Assembly (NCBI GenBank): GCA_020062065.1
Contig: JAGUWZ010000031.1
Coordinates: 1-7,192, forward strand
DNA: 7,192 bases
Direction: 5' to 3'
Source: Candidatus Omnitrophota bacterium
GTDB taxonomy: Bacteria > Omnitrophota > Gorgyraeia > Gygaellales > Profunditerraquicolaceae
Numbering within the stretch: position 1 is the stretch's first letter; the number at the start of each line of letters is the position of its first letter. Position numbers and translations under genes: made by a program. Shown here one piece after another: positions 1-4,980 of this stretch. The notes beneath the pieces were generated by a model. It ran no database searches. It saw only the letters and a list, made by a program, of their open reading frames with translations, and was not told the DNA's origin.

Positions 1-5
1 ATCTA

Positions 6-74
6 ACGCAGATTTTCGCAGATAAATCTTTAAATCTGCGTATATCCGCGTGTAATCTGCGTTTATCTGCGTTC
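6..74. repeat. Phased array of ATCTGCG-type heptamers
   Basis: ATCTGCG occurs at 34-40, 55-61 and 65-71, with the variant ATCCGCG at 44-50. The reverse complement CGCAGAT occurs at 7-13 and 17-23. Within each orientation the units are 10-11 bp apart, about one helical turn. The two orientations form 10-bp inverted repeats: 6-15 with 32-41, and 17-26 with 62-71. From memory, similar TCTGCG-rich strings are common intergenic repeats in environmental bacterial genomes; I cannot verify that here. The array ends about 65 bp before the first gene. Confidence 0.75.
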
Positions 75-138
75 AAAAGGTAGTTCTTAAATTGGCTAAT
101 ATATAGGTGATTATAAATTTTGAAAATTAAAGGACTAT

Positions 139-528
139 ATGAAAGAAAAACATGGTTCAGGCATGATTTATGCTTTGGCAGATTATAAACAATTGGTTTT
201 AGCATATAAAACCAAGTACGCCGAGTTAGTCAAGACGGTAACTTTTTGGAGAACATCGGTTATCTGGCTGGCGATATTAACAATCGGGATTACTGTAATG
301 GTGATTTTCTCTTTAGCCGATACCCAAAAAAGTTTGGCAGAGAGTAATAAAAATATAAATCTGCTTAATAATAAGTTAAAGGTTGTCTCAGATAGATTAG
401 ATAGCGCACATCAAGAGTTAAAAGTAACTAAAGAAGAATTGGAAAAAAAAGAAATGTTGATAAGAGAGTTAGAGAAAAATATGTCCACAACATCGAAAAA
501 ACTTTTGGAAAAAGTATTAAAGGAATAA
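139..528 (+). CDS. Small membrane-anchored coiled-coil protein, function unknown
   Basis: This 129-residue protein belongs to no family I recognise. About 38 mostly polar residues come first, then one hydrophobic segment at roughly 41-59 (VIWLAILTIG... to FSLA). From about 62 to the end it is a charged Lys/Glu/Leu-rich helix with heptad-like leucine spacing, typical of a coiled coil. There is no cleavable signal peptide, so it is probably a single-pass membrane protein. Which side the coiled coil lies on is not clear. The ATG at 139 is supported by AAAGGA at 129-134, at a short 4-nt spacing; the next in-frame ATG at 163 has no comparable SD. The gene stands alone and converges on the comM-like gene, sharing a terminator. 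Its architecture resembles the gene at 2755, but I see no clear sequence similarity between them. Confidence 0.8.
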   Translation: MKEKHGSGMIYALADYKQLVLAYKTKYAELVKTVTFWRTSVIWLAILTIGITVMVIFSLADTQKSLAESNKNINLLNNKLKVVSDRLDSAHQELKVTKEELEKKEMLIRELEKNMSTTSKKLLEKVLKE

Positions 529-541
529 TTAGATCAAAGCA

Positions 542-655
542 GAAACTGTTTCCGCGGAATCGGGACAGTGGGTTTTAAAGCAGGAGTTTATCTATTAGGG
601 TAGAATTACCATTGTTAGCGAGGTTTCTTTCTAAATAGCTACTAAAAACAGTTTC
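542..655 (+). promoter_or_regulatory. Possible alternative stem competing with the terminator
   Basis: Bases 542-551 (GAAACTGTTT) repeat part of the terminator's right arm exactly (668-677). They are also perfectly complementary to 646-655 in its left arm. In a plus-strand transcript, pairing of 542-551 with 646-655 would block the terminator helix, the geometry of an antiterminator. The sequence between holds no ORF with an SD. The pairing is seen in the sequence; regulation is an inference, and a chance or repeat-derived copy is possible. Confidence 0.3.
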
Positions 656-680
656 CCAAATGGATTGGAAACTGTTTTTT
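644..680. terminator. Bidirectional intrinsic terminator between convergent genes
   Basis: A perfect 13-bp stem pairs 644-656 with 667-679 around a 10-nt loop. The right arm ends in a run of six T at 675-680, and the left arm begins with five A at 644-648. The hairpin can therefore end transcription from either side: the small coiled-coil gene on the plus strand and the comM-like gene on the minus strand. The comM stop codon (679-681) overlaps the base of the stem. Confidence 0.85.
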
Positions 681-2211
681 ATATGAAGAAATCCCTATCT
701 AAGCTCCGGTATTGAATTGCTTCTGACAAATGCTCTGTCTTTATCTGCTCTAAAGCCGCAAGATCAGCAATCGTTCTTGAGACTTTCAATATTTTGTCAT
801 AGGCCCTGGCACTGAAATTAAGCTCAGTCATTGCTATCTTAAGCAATTCGCTTTCCTCTTTAGCTAATACGCAGAATTTCCTTACCTGTTTGTGGCCCAT
901 AAGAGCATTGCATAAAATACCCTCAGTTTTAAACCTTTCTCTTTGAATTTCCCGCGCTTTATTTATTCTCTCTTTAATTTGTGCAGAACTTTCCGCAGGC
1001 TGAACGCTGGTTAATTCTTGATACTTAGCTGTCGGCACTTCGATATGTATATCTATTCTATCCAACAAAGGCCCGGATATTTTAGAGCGATATTTATAAA
1101 CCTCATTCGCTGAGCATCTACAGGAAGATTTAGGGTCGTTGTAGCGACCACACTTACAGGGGTTCATCGCACAGACCAGCATAAAAGAGGCAGGAAAGAC
1201 AAAAGATTTGGCTGCTCGAGATATACGTATCCATCCGTCTTCCAGGGGTTGTCTTAGTGCCTCTAAACAATCACGATGGAATTCAGGCAGTTCATCTAAA
1301 AACAATACCCCCTGATGAGTCAAACTTATTTCACCGGGATGAGGAATAGAGCCGCCGCCTACCAAAGCCGTATAAGATGTAGTATGGTGGGGATTACGAA
1401 AGGGTCGGATGCCAATTATACCATTCTTAATCGGCAAAGTCCCCATTACCGAGTGAATCTTAGTAACCTCCAGTGCCTCATTTAAGGTTAAATCAGGCAT
1501 AATAGTGGGGATTCTTTTGGCTAACATAGTCTTTCCGCTTCCCGGAGGGCCAACCATCAAGATGTTGTGTCCTCCAGCAACCGCCACTTCCAATGCTCTT
1601 TTGGCTGCATATTGACCTTTAACCTCTGAGAAATCCAGGGAGTAATCCGCGCTATGTTTGAATAATTCTTCTAAATCCAATTTAAAAGGTTGCAGGTTTT
1701 GAGGATTATTTAAGAATTCCACTGTTTGTCTTAATGTTTTTAATGGCCAGACGAAAATATCAGAGACTATCGCTGCCTCTTTGGCATTCTGAATTGGCAG
1801 GATAATATCTTTGATTCTAAATTTGGCCAAGGCTGCGCTAATAGGCAGAATTCCTTTTGTCGGACGAAGAGCCCCGTCTAAAGATAGCTCTCCCAGAATA
1901 CAATAGTTTTTTAAATTTTCGCTGTTTATCTGCTCTGTAGCAGCAAGAATACCTAAGGCAATAGCCAGATCAAAACCAGCGCCTTCTTTTTTGATATCAG
2001 AAGGAGTCAGGCTTATGGTAATTCTTTCTGCCGGCCAACCAAAGCCGGAGTTTTTAATTGCAGATTTTACCCGTTCGCGACTTTCTTTTATTGCGGTATC
2101 CGCAAGTCCTATTATATTTACTGCCGGCAGGCCTCTTGATACATCTACTTCTATTTCAATAGGATAAGCCTCTATTCCCAGAACTCCATAACTAAAAACT
2201 TTTGCCAACAT
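679..2211 (-). CDS. comM: YifB/ComM-family Mg-chelatase-like AAA+ ATPase
   Basis: This 510-residue protein has the usual length and complete layout of the YifB/ComM family. Residues 1-165 form the N-terminal ChlI-type domain (MLAKVFSYGVLGIEA start, GAGFDLAIALGILAA at 78-92). The AAA+ core carries Walker A GPPGSGKT at 221-228 and Walker B GVLFLDELPEF at 301-311. A sensor region AMNPC follows, with a family-typical cysteine cluster (C352, C354, C364, C366). Next come the arginine-finger region SGPLLDRIDIH (379-389) and a C-terminal sensor-2 helix SARAYDKILKVSRTIADL (467-484). In Vibrio, ComM is a hexameric helicase that promotes branch migration of incoming DNA during natural transformation. 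Many non-competent bacteria carry the family too, so a general recombination role is as likely here. The start is the ATG at 2211, chosen because GGAGGG (2219-2224) sits 7 nt upstream; a TTG at 2259 would add 16 atypical residues. Transcription is opposite to both neighbours. Confidence 0.93.
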   Translation of the reverse strand: MLAKVFSYGVLGIEAYPIEIEVDVSRGLPAVNIIGLADTAIKESRERVKSAIKNSGFGWPAERITISLTPSDIKKEGAGFDLAIALGILAATEQINSENLKNYCILGELSLDGALRPTKGILPISAALAKFRIKDIILPIQNAKEAAIVSDIFVWPLKTLRQTVEFLNNPQNLQPFKLDLEELFKHSADYSLDFSEVKGQYAAKRALEVAVAGGHNILMVGPPGSGKTMLAKRIPTIMPDLTLNEALEVTKIHSVMGTLPIKNGIIGIRPFRNPHHTTSYTALVGGGSIPHPGEISLTHQGVLFLDELPEFHRDCLEALRQPLEDGWIRISRAAKSFVFPASFMLVCAMNPCKCGRYNDPKSSCRCSANEVYKYRSKISGPLLDRIDIHIEVPTAKYQELTSVQPAESSAQIKERINKAREIQRERFKTEGILCNALMGHKQVRKFCVLAKEESELLKIAMTELNFSARAYDKILKVSRTIADLAALEQIKTEHLSEAIQYRSLDRDFFI

Positions 2212-2230
2212 GGTTGATCCCTCCAAATAA

Positions 2231-2275
2231 AGCCAGAACTTAGCTCGCGAGGAGCTCAAGCTAAGTTCTAAGGCT
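2231..2275 (-). promoter_or_regulatory. Hairpin in the comM 5' leader
   Basis: Bases 2235-2245 and 2259-2269 form a perfect 11-bp inverted repeat. Four more pairs (2231-2234 with 2272-2275) follow after a 2-nt bulge. In the minus-strand mRNA the hairpin ends 6 nt before the GGAGGG SD. Its 13-nt loop contains CTCCTC, which is complementary to the SD. There is no U tract, so it is not a standard terminator. A role in controlling translation or mRNA stability is inferred. Confidence 0.5.
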
Positions 2276-2286
2276 GAATAAACCCC

Positions 2287-2342
2287 GCACTTTTCTTTAT
2301 ATTCAAGTTTCTACACTAAAAAGATGAATGAGAGAAAGGTGC
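2287..2342. repeat. Imperfect hairpin upstream of comM
   Basis: Bases 2287-2296 pair with 2333-2342 with one G-T wobble, enclosing a second short pair (ATTCA 2301-2305 with TGAAT 2325-2329). It lies where the comM promoter would be expected. I could not identify convincing -35/-10 boxes on the minus strand here. Confidence 0.35.
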
Positions 2343-2359
2343 AGAGTAATTTCGCATAT

Positions 2360-2416
2360 ATAACCCAGCACTTATTTGAATTGGACGCCAATCCCAGCAA
2401 ATAAGTGCTGGGTTAT
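2360..2416. repeat. Palindromic element, copy 1 (ACCCAGCACT / AGTGCTGGGT)
   Basis: A perfect 19-bp inverted repeat pairs 2360-2378 with 2398-2416. A second 5-bp stem lies inside its 19-nt loop (ATTGG 2380-2384 with CCAAT 2388-2392). No T run follows, so it is not a typical terminator. The same arms recur around 4815-4919, making this a dispersed palindromic repeat family rather than a one-off hairpin. Confidence 0.8.
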
Positions 2417-2463
2417 GCGCTCACTTATAATAGACGTAATAAACAGTAAAATCTAACTAGAAA

Positions 2464-2703
2464 ATTTAATGAGACCACGACTTATGGAGCGAGAGCGAAC
2501 ATAGGTCATTGATACCTTAACCTCGGTCTGGCGACCTCCGTAAGGTATCTGCTCGTAACCGATCAGTAAACAGGGGCATCACCGTGTCAGTCATTGCGCA
2601 GAGCCGCAGGCGATGAAGCAATCGCCGTTGAGACTGCTTTATTCGCTGACAAACAAATTCCTAATTTCCCCGCTTGACTGAGGCATTCATCTGCTCATTG
2701 AAA
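2464..2703. repeat. Multi-hairpin segment with inverted AATGAG ends
   Basis: This gene-free segment begins with ATTTAATGAG (2464-2473) and ends with CTCATTGAAA (2694-2703), an imperfect inverted pair. Inside are at least three successive hairpins. The first is 2479-2486 with 2500-2507, with one wobble. The second is a perfect 9 bp, 2511-2519 with 2541-2549, with an inner GGTC/GACC stem. The third is 2585-2590 with 2646-2651. The last encloses a module with ATTGC (2593-2597) and GCAAT (2618-2622), resembling the dispersed 'TCATTGCGA...GAAGCAATC' palindromes I recall from many bacteria. It could be a non-autonomous mobile element, nested repeats, or a structured RNA. No ORF is supported. Confidence 0.55.
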
Positions 2704-2707
2704 AAAC

Positions 2708-2735
2708 TTGCTTTTTGTAATTCCTATTATATAAT
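2708..2735 (+). promoter_or_regulatory. Sigma-70-type promoter for the coiled-coil/DUF212 unit
   Basis: TTGCTT at 2708-2713 and a perfect TATAAT at 2730-2735 are separated by 16 nt. Transcription would start near 2742, giving a very short leader. An SD, AGAGG at 2744-2748, lies 6 nt before the ATG at 2755. Confidence 0.65.
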
Positions 2736-2754
2736 GTGAAACAAGAGGTAAATA

Positions 2755-3375
2755 ATGAAAGACTATAAGGCTGTTTTAATCGCTTTCCTTACGGGCATAA
2801 CTATTTTTAGCGGGTTTAAGTATTTTTCTGCCCTAAAAGCAAAATATGACTTAATGGCCAATTTAAATCAGCTAAATTCTCAAGTTGCTGCCCTGGAGAA
2901 TGAAAAACAAAGCCTGATGCAGGATCTGGATAAAGAAAAAGAATTACAGAAGATACTATCTCAAGAAAATTTACAGCTTAAGGGTGATTTAAAGTTGAAT
3001 AATGATAGATTATCCCAGCTTAATGTTGAATTCCGGGCTGCGCAGAAGCTGGCAGAAGAATTGAATTCCCAGATTTTTGCAGTAAAAGCTGAAAATGTAG
3101 CTCTTAGAGATCAAATCGAAGGCTTAAGCCTTGAACTAACGCAAGCCGTTCAAGATAAAGAAAAGCTAAAGGCGCGATTGGGTTCGATAAAAGAGTTAAA
3201 GAAAGCGATCGAAGAATTACGGCAAAAGATTCGCCTGGCAAAAAAGGACTTAAAAATTCGTAGGGAAGCAGAAAGTATAATTATTGGAAATCAGGGATAC
3301 TTAATAAAAAATGGTAAATCTACCTATCCATCTAAAGTCAGAATAGAAGTACAGCCTTTCCCCGGCGGAAATTAA
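2755..3375 (+). CDS. Membrane-anchored long coiled-coil protein, function unknown
   Basis: This 206-residue protein has a hydrophobic N-terminal helix at about 6-22 (AVLIAFLTGITIFSG), either an uncleaved membrane anchor or a signal sequence. It is followed by a nearly unbroken, charged coiled coil from about 28 to 172. A short C-terminal module then starts at about 175 with IIGNQGYLIKNGKSTYP and ends PFPGGN. The tail has a different composition, likely a small folded cap, and is the best handle for finding relatives. I do not recognise the family. Start support is AGAGG at a 6-nt spacing and a good promoter upstream. The stop codon TAA overlaps the next start by one base (A3375), so translation of the two genes is probably coupled. 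A partnership with the DUF212 protein is inferred from this overlap only. Confidence 0.85.
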   Translation: MKDYKAVLIAFLTGITIFSGFKYFSALKAKYDLMANLNQLNSQVAALENEKQSLMQDLDKEKELQKILSQENLQLKGDLKLNNDRLSQLNVEFRAAQKLAEELNSQIFAVKAENVALRDQIEGLSLELTQAVQDKEKLKARLGSIKELKKAIEELRQKIRLAKKDLKIRREAESIIIGNQGYLIKNGKSTYPSKVRIEVQPFPGGN

Positions 3376-3821
3376 TGGAACACGTATTTACTCAAATATT
3401 TAAGAATAAAATTTTTATTACTACCCTTACAAGTTGGCTAATCGCCCAGACGATCAAGGTGATTATTGGTATATTCAGTCAGAGGAAATTTGATTTCCGT
3501 TGGTTTGTAGGCACAGGAGGCATGCCTTCTAGCCATACTGCAGGCGCTTCGTGTCTGGCCACAGCCATTGGTCTTGATTACGGATTCGACAGTGTTTATT
3601 TCGCCTTGGCAGCATCTTTTACCATTGTGGTTATGTTTGATGCCCAGGGTGTGCGCAGGGCATCTGGGAAACAAGCACGGGTCTTAAACAAAATAATGAA
3701 TGATATTTACTGGCAAGGAAAAATCCCAGAAGGCCGTCTGCGCGAACTTATTGGACATACGCCTATTGAGGTAATTGTTGGGTTTTTATTAGGTGTGGTC
3801 ATCGCTTTTATGCTACGGTAA
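3375..3821 (+). CDS. Divergent PAP2-family (DUF212/YuiD-like) membrane protein
   Basis: This 148-residue protein has the motifs and length of the divergent PAP2 family. It carries GGMPSSHTA at 48-56, a D-A-Q-G-V-R-R-x-x-G-K-Q segment at 89-100, LNKIMND at 104-110 and ELIGHTPIEV at 124-133. Hydrophobic segments lie at about 13-34, 56-67, 74-90 and 130-147, consistent with an integral membrane protein. The conserved Ser-His and Gly-His-Thr motifs resemble the phosphatase signature of PAP2 enzymes, so action on a lipid or isoprenoid phosphate is plausible. As far as I know no substrate is established for this subfamily. The start overlaps the upstream stop by one base with only a weak GGAA SD (3367-3370), which points to translational coupling. 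It is the second and last gene of its unit. Confidence 0.88.
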   Translation: MEHVFTQIFKNKIFITTLTSWLIAQTIKVIIGIFSQRKFDFRWFVGTGGMPSSHTAGASCLATAIGLDYGFDSVYFALAASFTIVVMFDAQGVRRASGKQARVLNKIMNDIYWQGKIPEGRLRELIGHTPIEVIVGFLLGVVIAFMLR

Positions 3822-3837
3822 AAAAATGTCTGGGGAA

Positions 3838-3879
3838 AATTTGATATCCTGCGTGGTATTACCGTTTTAGGATCAAATT
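3838..3879 (+). repeat. Imperfect hairpin after the DUF212 gene
   Basis: AATTTG (3838-3843) pairs with CAAATT (3874-3879), and ATCCT (3846-3850) with AGGAT (3869-3873), leaving a 2-nt bulge. A small GGTA/TACC turn lies at the apex (3855-3863). It is not directly followed by a T run. It overlaps the GC-rich hairpin downstream, so the two structures compete. Confidence 0.5.
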
Positions 3880-3913
3880 CCTGTCTGCCGCCTGCCTGCC
3901 GGCGGGATTTCTT
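3875..3913 (+). terminator. GC-rich hairpin, probable terminator of the DUF212 unit
   Basis: CCGCC (3888-3892) pairs with GGCGG (3901-3905). A second alignment pairs AAATTCC (3875-3881) with GGGATTT (3904-3910), with one wobble. A short T-rich stretch (ATTTCTTCT) follows. The CCTGCCTGCCGGCGGG core resembles GC-rich palindromes common in low-GC environmental bacteria. It sits immediately before the -10 box of the next gene. Confidence 0.5.
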
Positions 3914-3914
3914 C

Positions 3915-3920
3915 TATAAT
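3915..3920 (+). promoter_or_regulatory. -10 box for the L,D-transpeptidase gene
   Basis: A perfect TATAAT lies 24 nt before the ATG at 3945. The hexamer 17 nt upstream, CTGCCT (3892-3897), is a poor -35 and lies inside the terminator-like hairpin. Either the promoter depends weakly on a -35 box, or the gene is also read through from upstream. Confidence 0.45.
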
Positions 3921-3944
3921 GTTTAGAAAAATTTGAGGAGGTTT

Positions 3945-4763
3945 ATGGTGAATAAGAGATTACTGTTGATTATTTGTATAATTTCGCTCTTGCTGATTGT
4001 TCTTATTGTTTTAAATATAAGAAAGTTTAATAAGCATTTCAGGGGTATTCTGGGTAAATCCGCTGCTGTGTCTAGTTTACTTGCCGAAGCAAAAAAACTA
4101 GAGACTGAACAAGACTTATTAGCCGCCAAGGGCGTGTATCAAAAGTTAGTCAATGAGTTCCCGAACTTGCGGGAGGTTAGCGATTGGCAGAAGCAGAGCG
4201 AAGAAATCAATATAAAATTGTTATTTTCTCCTATAATTACACCCAAGAGCATAGAATACGAGATAAAGGCAGGTGATTCGTTAGAAAAAATAGCCAGGGA
4301 CCATAAGACTACTGTGGAATTAATTATGAAGAGCAATAATCTGAAGGGTGATAAAGTTTTTCCCGGTAAAAAAATCAAGGTATGGACTGCGCCTTTTAGC
4401 ATAGTAGTGGATAAGTCACAAAACACCCTTATTTTAAAAAGCGATGAAGAGATTATTAAGACGTATATTGTTTCAACAGGAGCGAATAATTCTACTCCTG
4501 TAGGCGCTTTTAAGATTATTGAAAAGATTGTTAATCCTCCCTGGTATAAACCCGGCGGGGTAATTCCGCCAGGTAGTCCTGAGAATGTTTTGGGCTCGCG
4601 CTGGCTCGGATTAGACAAAGAGGGTTATGGTATTCACGGCAATAAGGAACTTCAAAGTTTGGGAAAACAGGTTACTGCTGGTTGTGTGCGCATGTCTAAT
4701 TCTGATGTTGAGGAGTTATATAGCATTGTCCCTAGAGGTACAGAGGTAACTATCGTTGACTAA
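3945..4763 (+). CDS. LysM-domain L,D-transpeptidase (YkuD family)
   Basis: This 272-residue protein is anchored by a hydrophobic helix at about 5-23. A helical stretch at 40-92 resembles a single TPR-like repeat. A LysM peptidoglycan-binding domain spans 104-147 (YEIKAGDSLEKIARDH at 105-120). A YkuD catalytic domain spans about 151-271. It shows the STPVGAFKI strand (183-191), the active-site HG at 231-232, and TAGCVRM (245-251) with catalytic C247 and R249. The enzyme would cross-link peptidoglycan stems (3-3 links) or attach proteins to them, outside the cytoplasmic membrane. AGGAGG at 3936-3941 is 3 nt from ATG 3945 but 6 nt from the in-frame GTG 3948, so the true start may be the GTG, one codon later. 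A TTG at 3933 overlaps the SD and is unlikely. The domain call is firm; the physiological substrate is not known. Confidence 0.92.
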   Translation: MVNKRLLLIICIISLLLIVLIVLNIRKFNKHFRGILGKSAAVSSLLAEAKKLETEQDLLAAKGVYQKLVNEFPNLREVSDWQKQSEEINIKLLFSPIITPKSIEYEIKAGDSLEKIARDHKTTVELIMKSNNLKGDKVFPGKKIKVWTAPFSIVVDKSQNTLILKSDEEIIKTYIVSTGANNSTPVGAFKIIEKIVNPPWYKPGGVIPPGSPENVLGSRWLGLDKEGYGIHGNKELQSLGKQVTAGCVRMSNSDVEELYSIVPRGTEVTIVD

Positions 4764-4777
4764 GTGAATCCCCTTTG

Positions 4778-4798
4778 GCTTCACTTTGCGAAGCAAAG
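4778..4798. repeat. Short perfect hairpin after the transpeptidase gene
   Basis: CTTTGC (4784-4789) pairs with GCAAAG (4793-4798) around GAA. An alternative pairs GCTTC (4778-4782) with GAAGC (4790-4794). No T run follows, so termination is doubtful and accA may be co-transcribed with the transpeptidase gene. A strong SD-like GGGAGGG (4800-4806) follows at once but has no start codon at a usable distance. Confidence 0.5.
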
Positions 4799-4814
4799 CG
4801 GGAGGGACGAACTT

Positions 4815-4919
4815 ACCCAGCACTAATTTTATGCAACGGTTTAGCTAACTCAGAGGGGTTGCGGTTACCTAAAACCCCCAAGCGTTTGAAACAAGGCTTT
4901 ATAAAAATTAGTGCTGGGT
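4815..4919. repeat. Palindromic element, copy 2 (ACCCAGCACT / AGTGCTGGGT)
   Basis: A perfect 16-bp inverted repeat pairs 4815-4830 with 4904-4919, and two more pairs (4831-4832 with 4901-4902) extend it past a one-base bulge. The inner part is longer than in copy 1 and has its own pairings. GCAAC (4833-4837) can pair with GTTGC (4858-4862), or GGGGTT (4855-4860) with AACCCC (4873-4878). Arm sequences match copy 1 at 2360-2416 except at two paired positions that change together. A 67-codon reading frame crossing it looks non-coding. Confidence 0.8.
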
Positions 4920-4931
4920 TTAATTCGCGCA

Positions 4932-4967
4932 ATGACTTATGTCGTCCTAAAGGACTCAATAAGTCAT
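4932..4967. repeat. Nested hairpin just before accA
   Basis: ATGACTTAT (4932-4940) pairs perfectly with ATAAGTCAT (4959-4967). Inside, GTCCT (4944-4948) pairs with AGGAC (4951-4955) around AA. The right arm runs into the repeat end TCATCTGCTCATT (4964-4976), which is also found at 2687-2699. The reverse complement of 4959-4980 matches 2464-2485 at 17 of 17 positions outside a 5-nt spacer. Confidence 0.65.
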
Positions 4968-4980
4968 CTGCTCATTAAAT

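Noticed and set aside
6..74. CRISPR-like or tandem-repeat locus
   Set aside because: Units are 7 bp with 3-4 bp between them and occur in both orientations; there are no spacers and no cas genes.
1117..1165. Cysteine cluster in the ComM-like protein as an inserted zinc finger
   Set aside because: The paired CxC motifs (C352/C354 and C364/C366) are normal for the YifB/ComM family and not an insertion.
2212..2259. N-terminal 16-residue extension of the comM product starting at a TTG
   Set aside because: The extension runs through the leader hairpin and the GGAGGG SD. The ATG at 2211 gives the family-standard N-terminus MLAKVFSYG.
2426..2431. TATAAT as the -10 of a promoter driving a structured RNA over 2440-2660
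   Set aside because: No -35 box is visible at the right distance and there is no terminator at the far end, so an RNA gene is not supported; kept only as a possibility in the repeat-segment finding.
3438..3674. Antisense reading frame over the DUF212 gene, and similar antisense frames over the transpeptidase, accA and dusB genes
   Set aside because: Each lies opposite a strongly supported gene, and none has a recognisable protein motif.
3933..3944. Start of the transpeptidase gene at TTG 3933
   Set aside because: The codons overlap the AGGAGG sequence, which serves ATG 3945 or GTG 3948.
4775..4978. 67-codon plus-strand reading frame between the transpeptidase gene and accA
   Set aside because: It has no SD at its start, lies entirely within palindromic repeat sequence, and has a repeat-like composition rather than a protein-like one.
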